This document shows positions 47,766 through 56,102 of a DNA stretch of 64,000 nt, piece after piece. The stretch lies in the NCBI RefSeq assembly GCF_002214625.1, contig NZ_CP015994.1:62001-126000 (forward strand), given 5' to 3'. Every line of letters starts with the position of its first letter. The stretch's first letter is position 1. Under the pieces are notes generated by a model, which had not been told where the DNA came from, searched no databases, and saw only the letters and a program-made list of their open reading frames with translations. A program made the position numbers and the translations under genes. Source of the stretch: Anaplasma ovis str. Haibei (GTDB lineage: Bacteria; Pseudomonadota; Alphaproteobacteria; Rickettsiales; Anaplasmataceae).

Positions 47766-48878
47766 ATGGCGGTTGTAGTTGCCCGTGTGGTTCGTGCGTG
47801 CTGTGGCGTGTTTCCGGTCAGTAGTAAGTCAATAGTACTGCCGGTCATTTTTGTGATATTTACTGCCGTCCTCCCGATGTGTGGTGCCGCGCACGCACGA
47901 GATGTCAGCTATAATAGCAAGTTTGGCTCCCGGGTTGTGATGGATGCTATCTGGACGGACGTGCAGCTTCATGGTACGGAAGGGGAAGGCAAGGTGTCTG
48001 GTTACCATCAGCCAGATCTAACGCTACCGGACGGTGGATGTACGCCGCTTTGGGCCCAATGGGGGGCCAATGGCAAGCGGGGGAATATTAGGTCTGTCTC
48101 GCTGCGCCCTGATGTAGGGAAAGTTGTGGCTCTGACGTTCGATTTTTGTGAACTTTCCACCAAAACTGCTGGCTATGATGGCAGAGTGATCGATTTTCTC
48201 AGGCAACGTGGTATCCCCGCTACGCTATTTCTCGGTGGGAAGTGGATGAAGACTCATCAGGAGAGGGCGATGCAGCTCATCGCGGACCCTTTGTTTGAAA
48301 TAGGCAACCACGCGTGGACCCACGGAAATTTTGCACTATTGCCTGTGAAAGATGCGACCGAACAAGTTATGTGCACTGAAAGGCAGTATGAGATACTTAG
48401 AGACGCCATTGGTGCGCGATTGCATGACGGCATATCGCGTGAGGAGTTCGAAAAAATTCCCAAGAGCCTTAGCTTGTTTAGGCTTCCTTACGGCAGGGTG
48501 GCTGACGCGAATCTTGACCTTCTGCACAAAATTGGGGTCAGAGTTATACAGTGGAATATAGTTGTGCCCGAGTGGGAGCGGATCTCAGATAAATTTGTGT
48601 CTGGCATGGGCATACGCAGGGGGTCGATTTTGCTAATGCATGCAACTTCGGTTCCCCCGTACACGCTGGAAAATCTTGAGGTAATCGTGGGTTTTTTGCA
48701 AAAGGAGGGATATAGTTTTGCCACGGTTACAGAGCTGCTTGACATGGGGAGCCCAAATGTTCATACTGAAGGCTACTTCAGACATTCTGGGGATAATGTC
48801 TTCCTCGACAATCGGTATGTACGTTATGGCACCGCGCATCCGCCCCCCAGTGGGTCTGTGCCTAGGGGCGGTGGGTAG
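47766..48878 (+). CDS. Secreted polysaccharide deacetylase-like (NodB-fold) protein
   Basis: A 370-residue protein with an N-terminal signal or anchor (IVLPVIFVIFTAVLPMCGAAHA, cut likely after AHA). The NodB-homology domain starts at VVALTFDFCE. Motif 1 is normally TFDD, so the first metal-binding Asp is Phe here. Motif 2 is present as HAWTHGN (HxxxH), motif 3 as FRLPYGR and motif 5 as ILLMHAT. TFDLCE/TFDFCE-type members occur in alphaproteobacteria. A cell-wall sugar or chitin-like substrate can be guessed but not shown. The C-terminus is Pro/Gly-rich. Confidence 0.85.
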   Translation: MAVVVARVVRACCGVFPVSSKSIVLPVIFVIFTAVLPMCGAAHARDVSYNSKFGSRVVMDAIWTDVQLHGTEGEGKVSGYHQPDLTLPDGGCTPLWAQWGANGKRGNIRSVSLRPDVGKVVALTFDFCELSTKTAGYDGRVIDFLRQRGIPATLFLGGKWMKTHQERAMQLIADPLFEIGNHAWTHGNFALLPVKDATEQVMCTERQYEILRDAIGARLHDGISREEFEKIPKSLSLFRLPYGRVADANLDLLHKIGVRVIQWNIVVPEWERISDKFVSGMGIRRGSILLMHATSVPPYTLENLEVIVGFLQKEGYSFATVTELLDMGSPNVHTEGYFRHSGDNVFLDNRYVRYGTAHPPPSGSVPRGGG

Positions 48879-49023
48879 CCCGCCATTGGAGGCTACTATT
48901 GGTGGGACAATCTGCTTGTGGTGCTTGTCTCGGGTACGTTGGTGTTGGGTAATGAGGTGCGTCTAGTGCAGTTTTCTGATTTCCTGGCCCCCATGCCTGT
49001 TTTTACGGTTTCTAGGGGGTTTA

Positions 49024-49923
49024 GTGCGTGAAATAATAGACGGTAAACTAGTCGCGCGGGGTCTGCTAGATAGATTGCGTGTATCTGTTGATCGGCTTAG
49101 GGTGGAGCATGGAATAGTGCCACACCTGGTGGTTGTTATTGTTGGGGATGATCCGGCGAGTAAACTGTACGTAGGCAACAAACAGCGCAAAGCCGAAGAA
49201 CTTGGGTTGCAGTCCCGTACAATTGCCCTTGAGTATAACACCTCCCAGGAGGAGCTACTGCGCATTATTGATGAGCTCAACGGAGACGCAGCTGTGCACG
49301 GCATTCTGGTGCAGCTGCCTTTACCAAAGCATATAAATAAAGAACTCGTGATTAATGCTATAAGTCCCGAGAAAGATGTTGATGGGTTTCATAACTCCAA
49401 CGCGGGAAAGCTGGCTACTGGTCAGCTAGACTGTATGATCCCATGTACCCCGCAGGGGTGTATACATCTGATCAAAACCGTAAAACAAGATTTGGCCGGT
49501 AGCAACGCGGTGGTTGTGGGGCGCTCAAATATAGTAGGAAAGCCGGTTGCATTGCTGCTCCTCTACGAGAATTGTACGGTGACCGTACTACATTCTGCCA
49601 GCCTTAATATTGAAGAGCATTGCCTGAGGGCAGACATAATTGTGGCAGCTGTAGGCAAGGCATGCTTCATTAAAGCCTCTTGGATCAAGCCCGGGGCAAT
49701 AGTTATAGATGTTGGAATAAACCTTGTAGAGGAGGGGCAGAAAAATAGATTTGTCGGAGATGTTGAGTTCGAAGGTTTGCAGGATGTTCCATGTTTGGTA
49801 ACCCCAGTCCCCGGAGGGGTAGGGCCGATGACAATAGCGTTTCTTCTAGTAAACACGGTGCTAGGTGCCTGCAAGCAATGTGGTATCGATCACGAAAACA
49901 TACGAAGTTCTCTGTTGCAGTAG
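49024..49923 (+). CDS. folD: Bifunctional methylene-tetrahydrofolate dehydrogenase/cyclohydrolase
   Basis: It interconverts methylene- and formyl-tetrahydrofolate. The 299-residue product has [21 protein letters not shown] with the catalytic Lys, [24 protein letters not shown], the NADP fold [17 protein letters not shown] and [16 protein letters not shown]. It starts at GTG after TAGGGGG. It acts on the same one-carbon pool as glyA, thyX and panB. tRNA-Val follows 26 bases later. Confidence 0.97.
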   Translation: MREIIDGKLVARGLLDRLRVSVDRLRVEHGIVPHLVVVIVGDDPASKLYVGNKQRKAEELGLQSRTIALEYNTSQEELLRIIDELNGDAAVHGILVQLPLPKHINKELVINAISPEKDVDGFHNSNAGKLATGQLDCMIPCTPQGCIHLIKTVKQDLAGSNAVVVGRSNIVGKPVALLLLYENCTVTVLHSASLNIEEHCLRADIIVAAVGKACFIKASWIKPGAIVIDVGINLVEEGQKNRFVGDVEFEGLQDVPCLVTPVPGGVGPMTIAFLLVNTVLGACKQCGIDHENIRSSLLQ

Positions 49924-49949
49924 TTGTTGTTATGGTTTAGCATCTTGTG

Positions 49950-50025
49950 GGGCGGTTAGCTCAGTTGGTAGAGCGCCTCGTTTACACCGAGGAAGTCAGC
50001 AGTTCGAGTCTGTTACTGCCCACCA
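49950..50025 (+). tRNA. tRNA-Val (anticodon TAC)
   Basis: A full cloverleaf can be folded. The acceptor is GGGCGGT paired with ACTGCCC. The D-arm GCTC/GAGC, an anticodon stem CCTCG/CGAGG around TTTACAC, and the T-arm AGCAG/CTGTT with TTCGAGT complete it. The discriminator A and an encoded CCA end at 50025. Confidence 0.97.
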
Positions 50026-50205
50026 TGTTCCAACTCATTGTTACTCAGGGGGTTAAATTTTCCATCTTTGTGGTCCGGTCCCCGATCGCACGCCTTCAAC
50101 ACACGAAGGCGGGCTGGCAGAGCTCTTTGTGCGCTTTAGTATGTAGCCAAAGTTGCACGTAAACCATTTCTGGCAGCTTTGAAGTTCATATTAAGTTAAT
50201 AGAAT
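50026..50205. other. Spacer between tRNA-Val and the AAAP-like gene leader
   Basis: No gene seen. A TTGAAG (50179-50184) and TAGAAT (50200-50205) pair with a 15-base spacer is a possible weak promoter for the next gene. Confidence 0.35.
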
Positions 50206-50243
50206 TACCGTTACACTCTTCACGAGCTTGAGCCCCGTTCTAC

Positions 50244-50403
50244 GCACGGGTCTTCGGACCCTGTGCGCGCGGAGGCGCTCCGCCTACTGTGGACGGCTAG
50301 TGCGGGCATACTGCCGCGTTACGGCAACCAGCGAGGTGAGAATCACCAATCAAGCAGAATTGATAGAACAAAGCCCCCGCAACACTAGGTAGATGGTGTG
50401 TTG
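50244..50403 (+). promoter_or_regulatory. Hairpin-rich 5' leader of the 763-residue gene
   Basis: Six consecutive inverted repeats occur in 160 bases. 50244-50266 is GCACGGGTC with a TTCG loop and one bulge. 50269-50283 is GCGGAG/CTCCGC. 50312-50326 is TGCCG/CGGCA. 50335-50347 is GGTGA/TCACC. 50349-50364 is ATCAA/TTGAT. 50380-50403 is CAACAC/GTGTTG. They precede a ribosome-binding region (AGAGGTAGGGG) and ATG 50445. A structured regulatory leader or small RNA is inferred; no known riboswitch class was matched. Confidence 0.45.
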
Positions 50404-50444
50404 GAGGCGCCGAATTATTAACATTAAACCTAGAGGTAGGGGAT

Positions 50445-52736
50445 ATGCCACTTGAAGATGACAAGCAGCAACAAGCAGTAAATGCCATTAAGGTTGCATT
50501 CGCGAACAAGTTCGGGGAACTAACCAAGCTATCCAACTTTGTGAGAGGTGCTGATAACAGACTTAGCGCTACCAAGACCCATATTGATAGCTTGCAAGAA
50601 CTAGCTCGACAGCTATCAGACAAGGCCAGTGCAGTTGGTGGTGTGGATAACAAATACAACCAGAAGACTGATGCAGCTGGACTGGGTGCAAGGGCAATAG
50701 AACAGTTAAGGGCCTTTGGACAGCTAGTTACCGGCAAGGGGCCATACATCAAGGGGGGGGCATACACACCCGCAAACATTAGTGACATACCATTTGCCGA
50801 TGCTTTCCCTGCAATAGATACTAACGATATACAGGTCAATGATAGTAACAAGCAAGAATTCAGCAGGGCAGCAGTCTATGGCCTAGCAGGATTCAAGCGC
50901 ACCGTTGACGAAAGCGTAGACATGCTCAGCCGTGGTATGCACATGGTTGGGGAAGGCCAGGCTAAGGTTGCAGAAGGGGTAGAACAGAAGGATGTTGACC
51001 TAGTTAAAGAAGGTTTGGAACTATCTGGACTGGGTTCATCAATGTGTCAAAAAGGTCTAAGTTATGCCTCTTGGGGTATTGGTGAAATTCGGCAAGGAGC
51101 TATGGGTGCATTTGCCAGCACTGGCCTTGAAAAGTGCAGCAAAAAGCTCAATGAGGCATCTCTCAAGTGGGGTAATGCGGTTGATGAGATCAAAGGACTT
51201 CAAACTGCCATCAACCTTGGTGGTACTCCAACTCCCAGCACTGAGCCATGGGCTCCTGATGGTGTAGGTAGCAATACCTTCTACGCTAAACTAGACAGTA
51301 TAGCGCATAAGATTGCAGAAGCAGCTAAGAGCACCTGGGAAGGCCTGGGCATGACTGGTGTATTCATAGGTCATGTAGCTAAGCTAGCTGGTACAGTATC
51401 TATATGCACAGCATTCATGCTAGGAGCTGTGGCAGGATTCCCTGTTACAACTCTGATGCTTACGATGGATGTGGATGGTAAAGCATCAGAGTTATGCGAG
51501 AAGTTTGAGAAGTTTATCAAAGACAACATAGAGCAGTCGGCCAGAGACATCATGGCCTCAGAGTTTGTATCATCAGTATCTGGCAAACTCACAACATGTG
51601 CTGCAGCTATCAAGCACGCCTTCGCACCAGTTGATGCATTGCTTGATGGCCTAAGTACCCAAGGTCTGGAGACTGACCAAGCCATCGTAACCGCCTTCAA
51701 AGCAGTTGGTGATGCCATAACCCATTGTGGGGTATTAGCAGTCTCCATCATGAAGCAAGGCCTCACCAAGGATACCCTTGACATGGTGCTCAAGAGCACG
51801 GAAGCCGTGTATAGTGGCATAAAGGATGCTGTCCAAAAACTTGTTGAGCAGGCTAAGACGGATCATGGAGCCGCAAGTGATGAATACCTAAAGCACGAAA
51901 GGGTAGGTGAAGGTGTACTCAAAGCATGTGAAGATGCTTACAACGCATTGAAGGAAGCTGTAACCAAAGCAGGGAATGCACTAAAGGCAGCAGCTGCATT
52001 ACCTGGCCAAGCATATGATGCCATCAAACAAGCAGCTGAGACACGTGCGCAAGGAAAGGCAGAATACCAGGCACAAGTTCAACAAATCGGTGAAGCATAT
52101 GCCATGGCCATGGGTGGTGATGTCAAGGCTGAACGTACCCAACAGGTAAACAAGGCGATTGATGAAGCTACTCAAATATTTACCAAGCTTAGAGATGCAG
52201 GTGCCATATCCCAAGAAGAGATGAATCAGTATGTGAAGTCCTTTGCACCACAAGAACCTGCTAAGTCAGCTAAGGACCTCGTAGACTCAGTAGTTAGTGG
52301 CATATCTTCCGTAGCAAGTCGCCTAGCACATGGTGTAGTAACCATAGGTCAAGCTATTGGTGAACAACAAGTCAGCCAAAGTGTGAAAGACCTGTTGTCC
52401 GCACCAGCTGCAGACTGCAAAGCTGTAGATGAGGCCATGAGCAAGGCAGCAAATGATAACAACGTTACTGCAGAGACACTAATAGGTGCTACAGTAAAAG
52501 CCTGCTCAACTGAACAGGCACAGCAAACCAAAGGTGCAGCAGGTATCGATCAAAATACCCTCCAGGAGGCACAGCAAACCAAAGGTGCAGCAGGTATCGA
52601 TCAAAATACCCTCCAGGAGGCAGCTGCAGGCCTTGCTAGTGCTGTGAATGAGGCTGGACAGATATCCTCCCTCAATCAAGCAGAAACCCAGATTGCTCAA
52701 GGACAACAACAGCAGTCCGGTGGATGGAGTAGGTAG
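50445..52736 (+). CDS. 763-residue Ala-rich helical protein, possibly AAAP/ALP-like
   Basis: Not recognised with certainty. The protein is acidic, Ala/Lys/Gln-rich and mostly alpha-helical. Its one hydrophobic stretch is at residues about 300-340, GVFIGHVAKLAGTVSI and onward; there is no signal peptide. A proline linker PTPSTEPWAPDGVGS precedes that stretch. Near the C-terminus a 17-residue unit AQQTKGAAGIDQNTLQE is present twice. The tail is QQQQSGGWSR. The character resembles Anaplasma appendage-associated proteins, which have tandem paralogues; this is a recollection-based guess. Fragments of this gene occur at 55.3 and 57 kb. It has a good AGGTAGGGG site. Confidence 0.85.
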   Translation: MPLEDDKQQQAVNAIKVAFANKFGELTKLSNFVRGADNRLSATKTHIDSLQELARQLSDKASAVGGVDNKYNQKTDAAGLGARAIEQLRAFGQLVTGKGPYIKGGAYTPANISDIPFADAFPAIDTNDIQVNDSNKQEFSRAAVYGLAGFKRTVDESVDMLSRGMHMVGEGQAKVAEGVEQKDVDLVKEGLELSGLGSSMCQKGLSYASWGIGEIRQGAMGAFASTGLEKCSKKLNEASLKWGNAVDEIKGLQTAINLGGTPTPSTEPWAPDGVGSNTFYAKLDSIAHKIAEAAKSTWEGLGMTGVFIGHVAKLAGTVSICTAFMLGAVAGFPVTTLMLTMDVDGKASELCEKFEKFIKDNIEQSARDIMASEFVSSVSGKLTTCAAAIKHAFAPVDALLDGLSTQGLETDQAIVTAFKAVGDAITHCGVLAVSIMKQGLTKDTLDMVLKSTEAVYSGIKDAVQKLVEQAKTDHGAASDEYLKHERVGEGVLKACEDAYNALKEAVTKAGNALKAAAALPGQAYDAIKQAAETRAQGKAEYQAQVQQIGEAYAMAMGGDVKAERTQQVNKAIDEATQIFTKLRDAGAISQEEMNQYVKSFAPQEPAKSAKDLVDSVVSGISSVASRLAHGVVTIGQAIGEQQVSQSVKDLLSAPAADCKAVDEAMSKAANDNNVTAETLIGATVKACSTEQAQQTKGAAGIDQNTLQEAQQTKGAAGIDQNTLQEAAAGLASAVNEAGQISSLNQAETQIAQGQQQQSGGWSR
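52518..52619 (+). repeat. Exact 51-bp tandem duplication in the 763-residue gene
   Basis: Copies 52518-52568 and 52569-52619 are identical at base level and encode AQQTKGAAGIDQNTLQE each. No sequence difference means a recent duplication or active homogenisation. Copy number may vary between strains. Confidence 0.95.
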
Positions 52737-52755
52737 TCTTATTGTCCTTATGTTT

Positions 52756-52785
52756 GGGGTGGGGGATTTTTGTATCCCCCACCCC
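52756..52785 (+). terminator. Perfect 12-bp inverted repeat after the 763-residue gene
   Basis: GGGGTGGGGGAT (52756-52767), loop TTTTGT, ATCCCCCACCCC (52774-52785). It lies 20 bases after the stop. The stem is strong but no T-run follows it. It could stop transcription, block 3' decay, or act at the DNA level. Confidence 0.5.
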
Positions 52786-52803
52786 CGATCTAACAGACTC
52801 GGT

Positions 52804-53133
52804 ATGGATATGTCATGTAGAAAAACAGAGGGTCTGGTAGCAATAAGCAGCTCTGCCAATTCTGCTGTGTCTTCGGCAGTAAAGAGTCATGTCCCGCGTC
52901 GTTATCACTGTGAGTCGGAAAGCCACACAGCCCGCGCTTCTTCTAAGACCGATGCAGCAGGAAGAGAGGCTTTGTGTGCCGCCGCTGCCCGCCTTGACGA
53001 GTGGGTAAATACGTTCTTTGCAAGTGTTGATGATATCAATTGTAGCATCGCGCCGTCTACGTATATTCGTCCGATGTCTGGATGTTTAGGGGTTTATGTG
53101 CAGGGGGCTACACGTGGGGGTCCTGCTGTATAA
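52804..53133 (+). CDS. Small orphan ORF between the two large orphan genes
   Basis: A 109-residue frame from ATG 52804, rich in Ser and Ala (LVAISSSANSAVSSAVKS, then REALCAAAARLDEWVNTFF). It has no recognised domain or signal peptide, and no convincing ribosome-binding site. It starts 18 bases after the strong inverted repeat. Likely a real small gene because the frame is long relative to chance and fills an otherwise empty stretch, but the evidence is thin. Confidence 0.4.
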   Translation: MDMSCRKTEGLVAISSSANSAVSSAVKSHVPRRYHCESESHTARASSKTDAAGREALCAAAARLDEWVNTFFASVDDINCSIAPSTYIRPMSGCLGVYVQGATRGGPAV

Positions 53134-53231
53134 GTGCCAGGGGATTGGGGTAGGATTCTCCCTTCTCCCTAAGTTGACAACCGTACTGGGGGCGGGCTGC
53201 TAACCTGGATTGTTGTCTCCCCCACAAAGGT

Positions 53232-53247
53232 GAGGGTTTTTGCCCTC
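53232..53247 (+). terminator. Hairpin with following T-run ahead of the 540-residue gene
   Basis: GAGGG (53232-53236), loop TTTTTG, CCCTC (53243-53247), then CTAATTTTT. It lies 30 bases upstream of ATG 53278, so it could terminate upstream transcription or attenuate the next gene. Confidence 0.4.
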
Positions 53248-53277
53248 CTAATTTTTGAAGATTCTCTGGGTTAGAAC

Positions 53278-54900
53278 ATGTCGTCTGAAAAAAAGGTCCG
53301 GTCCGGTGCAGCGATGAATCAGGACATGCGGAGTGCTGCAAATTCTGCAGGGAAAGGAGTACTCGCTTCCTCAGCGCCAACAAGCCGGGGAAAGCAGCCG
53401 GATTCTACTGCTTCAGGCAAAACAAGCACAAACCATTCCGCGAGCTATGACGAAGTTGCAGCCAAGTTAGAGGAGGCTGGTGTCGATCTCTCCTTCAGCG
53501 GCGAGCAGGCTGCACGTCGTCTAACTGGGCATGCGAAGCCGCAGAAAGCGGAGGGGGCGCAAGCCCCCGATGATAGCATAATGCGATTCGCGGAAAAACG
53601 TACTCGCGATTACATGGACAGGTACCATAGTGGGATGGATGCCCTGGGCATCGATGAAAACCAAGTACTGTCACATCAAAAAATGTTGCAGCGGGAAGCT
53701 TTCAGTAAGGGCAGGGAGTTTACCGATCAAGATAAGCAAGGACTCATGCAGCGCCTGATGCAAGCTGCACTCAACCCGAGCTCCGATGCGGCCCAGGAGT
53801 TTGCGAAACAGGTGAAAGAGAGCCACAAGAAAGTTTCTTCGTGGAGCACCAAAGCACAGCGTCCCGCGTTACGGGATGATCCCGCGACAACGGATCCGAG
53901 TAAAGCCGAGTTCTTCTTCCCCACTCCGGGTAGCATAAAGGGGCTGCCAGGTGCTGACCAGTACCCGAAAGTCATGGCGCAGATGTTTCCTGAGCCTGAA
54001 AAGGCAACTCCTTGGATGCTGTTGCGTGCTGAGGAGAAGCTTGTTGCGCATATAAAAGCGGGTCTTGATCCGCAGGAATTTGATTTTCATGCGCCAATTG
54101 CGAAGCCTGATGTACCTCCGAAACCCTCCCAGACGCGATACGATCAACAAAAGGAGATGATACGTAACGTCTTCATCAAGGATATGGAGAGGGTGATGGA
54201 CACCGTGCGCGAGCAGGTGGATCGTAAGCATGCGGAAAGGGCGAAGCAACGCGCACAACGGGATGCGGAGTTCAGAGCTAAAATAACTCAGCACAACTAT
54301 GAAGCATCTGTAAATGCTCTGGAGAGCCGCGGCGTTACGGTCAATGATGACATCAAGCAGGCCATCATGGAGCGGGAGAAAACTATCGAGAAAGAAGCAG
54401 AGGTGCGCGCAAATAGCGGGAAGGAGTCACCCAACCTCTTTCAACGTGTACTGCAAACGATTAGGGAGGTTGTAAAAGCAGTAGTAAAGCTTTTTGATAG
54501 ACCCGTGGGGCCCCTGCCCGATCAAGTCACAAGTGCTGTAGACAACATCATGGCCCAGCTCCGTACCGGTGATACTGGCAAGGGTGCGAAGAAAGGTGTA
54601 GAGCAGGGGAAAACTGATCCACTTGCGGAGCGTACATCCGAGGTTAAAGCGAAGCTGGAAGCTGCAGGTATCAAATTCGACGAACAACAACAAAGCGTTA
54701 CCGTAGACGTGAGCGGCCTGTCCACCACTGCCAGTCCTAAACAGCGGCAGGATGTTAGCGAGCAGGTAGCGCAGAAGCCTGAATTGAAAAGTGCTGTGAA
54801 GGCATTTGCAGATGTGGTGGCTACAGCTTCAAATCAGCAGCCCAATGTGGCTGAGCAGCAGCCCGCGGTGCAGCAGCAACAAAGCGCGCGTTCCAGATAA
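53278..54900 (+). CDS. 540-residue helical orphan protein, candidate effector
   Basis: Not recognised. The protein is hydrophilic with no signal peptide or membrane segment and a Ser/Gly-rich first 55 residues. Charged helices follow, with a strong coiled-coil-like run around residues 290-380 (KHAERAKQRAQRDAEFR). A degenerate motif recurs three times: EVAAKLEEAGVDL (about 58), EASVNALESRGVTV (about 341) and EVKAKLEAAGIKF (about 454). The C-terminus, AVQQQQSARSR, resembles the tail of the 763-residue protein upstream. A basic tail is compatible with type IV secretion, which is inference only. Confidence 0.85.
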   Translation: MSSEKKVRSGAAMNQDMRSAANSAGKGVLASSAPTSRGKQPDSTASGKTSTNHSASYDEVAAKLEEAGVDLSFSGEQAARRLTGHAKPQKAEGAQAPDDSIMRFAEKRTRDYMDRYHSGMDALGIDENQVLSHQKMLQREAFSKGREFTDQDKQGLMQRLMQAALNPSSDAAQEFAKQVKESHKKVSSWSTKAQRPALRDDPATTDPSKAEFFFPTPGSIKGLPGADQYPKVMAQMFPEPEKATPWMLLRAEEKLVAHIKAGLDPQEFDFHAPIAKPDVPPKPSQTRYDQQKEMIRNVFIKDMERVMDTVREQVDRKHAERAKQRAQRDAEFRAKITQHNYEASVNALESRGVTVNDDIKQAIMEREKTIEKEAEVRANSGKESPNLFQRVLQTIREVVKAVVKLFDRPVGPLPDQVTSAVDNIMAQLRTGDTGKGAKKGVEQGKTDPLAERTSEVKAKLEAAGIKFDEQQQSVTVDVSGLSTTASPKQRQDVSEQVAQKPELKSAVKAFADVVATASNQQPNVAEQQPAVQQQQSARSR

Positions 54901-55340
54901 CAGCGCAGCTACTCTCTAAAAATACCAGCAAAACTTCAAACTTTGTGCGACATCCCATTACGGGGTTTTTCTGCACAACCAAACTCCGTGTAGCTCCTAC
55001 ACCAATAAGTCTATTTAAGTAGAGTTTCTCCAATCTTCAGGCACAAAAAAGCCTGTAGTCGGCTTTGTTGCCGGGCAGACTGCTCCTCCAGGCAAACGTA
55101 TGGGGCACGCCGGTGCCATATCCTCTGGAAGCTCGGGTACAGCCAAGGGTAAAGTTCATGAAGCGCGCTGGGGTTGCTGTGGCAGAAACTCCGGCAGTAA
55201 TAGGTAAAACTGTTCTGGATGTCATGGGAAAGCGTAGTTCGTAGCCACACAACCCCATTGATCACATCAACCGCATCACCTCACTGCTGGGATGCTTAAT
55301 TGAGCTTCTTGCTGCATCTTTCAAGGCCAGGCCGGCATGT
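54901..55340. other. 440-base gap holding a decayed fragment and a short minus-strand frame
   Basis: A 73-codon minus-strand frame at 55037-55258 begins MGLCGYELRFPMT. The remnant of the 763-residue gene lies immediately upstream of it at 55259-55330. No intact gene is supported. Confidence 0.5.
55259..55330 (-). pseudogene. Decayed fragment of the 763-residue gene
   Basis: Read on the minus strand, this matches the intact gene at about 51120-51192 (the LEKCSKKLNEASLKWGNAVDEI region). Identity is about 80% by hand alignment over some 70 bases. CATCAACCGCAT and TTTCAAGGCCAG are exact shared runs. The reading frame breaks at a TGA, so it is not functional. Confidence 0.7.
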
Positions 55341-56102
55341 TTACTGCATAAGATCATGCACCGCTTTGAGCATCAAACTGAGCGAATACTCATCCGTGAG
55401 ATGGTGAGTGCCGCTCTTCGTTAGATGTACACGCACATCCCTAGACTTTACTTTATTTGCTATTGATAGAGAAACCTGATAAGGCACCACTGTGTCGTCC
55501 ATGCCGTGTATTAGCACCATGGGGCACTCTATCGCAATCTCGTGCTTGTTCATAAGTAGATGGGTTTTGCCATCATCTATAAGCTTTTTGGTGATTACAT
55601 AACTGCAGTTTTCCGTATTTTTTACGGTCTTACCCGTGCGCATTACCTCCGAGTGCTGCGACTCGCTCAAATCCAATGATTCCGTAAAATCTGGTGCGGG
55701 AGCCATGCCGATGAGCCCACGTACTCTTTTGCCATGAGATAAAGCGGTTAGCAGCATGAGCCACCCTCCCATGCTGGAGCCCACTATAACCAAAGGCGCG
55801 TTGGTTAAGGATTCAACCACGCTCACGCAGCTAGCGTACCAGTCGCTCATTGTGCATTCTTGGAACTCGCCGCTCGAGCTACCATGGCCAAGATAATCGA
55901 AAATTGTGCAATGCACTCCACGAGATTCGCAGTGTCCGAACAAATGCTGTGCCTTCGTGCCGTGCATATCGGACATAAAGCCCCCAAAAAATATGACGGA
56001 CACAGGACTCCGAGCTGTAGTCTGCATGTATGATACGTAACTGGAATTGCCTAACTTGAGCCGCTTTATCTCACCCACCATAGCCCCAACACACGATTGC
56101 AC
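55341..56102 (-). CDS. Alpha/beta-hydrolase (serine hydrolase)
   Basis: A 253-residue cytoplasmic-type hydrolase. The oxyanion-hole region FFGGFMSDMHG precedes the FDYLGHGSSSGEF strand-turn, the nucleophile elbow VGSSMGGW supplies Ser, HGMDDTVVPYQ gives the Asp, and SGTHHLTDE gives the His, so the triad looks complete. Related proteins are acyl-thioesterases or esterases (ABHD10-like). The substrate is unknown. The gene lies 10 bases downstream of the decayed 763-gene fragment and shares strand with the cytochrome gene. Confidence 0.88.
   Translation of the reverse strand: MQSCVGAMVGEIKRLKLGNSSYVSYMQTTARSPVSVIFFGGFMSDMHGTKAQHLFGHCESRGVHCTIFDYLGHGSSSGEFQECTMSDWYASCVSVVESLTNAPLVIVGSSMGGWLMLLTALSHGKRVRGLIGMAPAPDFTESLDLSESQHSEVMRTGKTVKNTENCSYVITKKLIDDGKTHLLMNKHEIAIECPMVLIHGMDDTVVPYQVSLSIANKVKSRDVRVHLTKSGTHHLTDEYSLSLMLKAVHDLMQ

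Noticed and set aside
50335-50403. GGTGAGAATCACC followed by CCCCCGCAACACT resembles the core of a cobalamin riboswitch
   Set aside because: There is an extra stretch of about 16 bases between the two parts, no GGGAA ahead of it, and no B12 box (AGCCAGGAGACCTGCC-like) before the ATG. The downstream gene has no link to B12.
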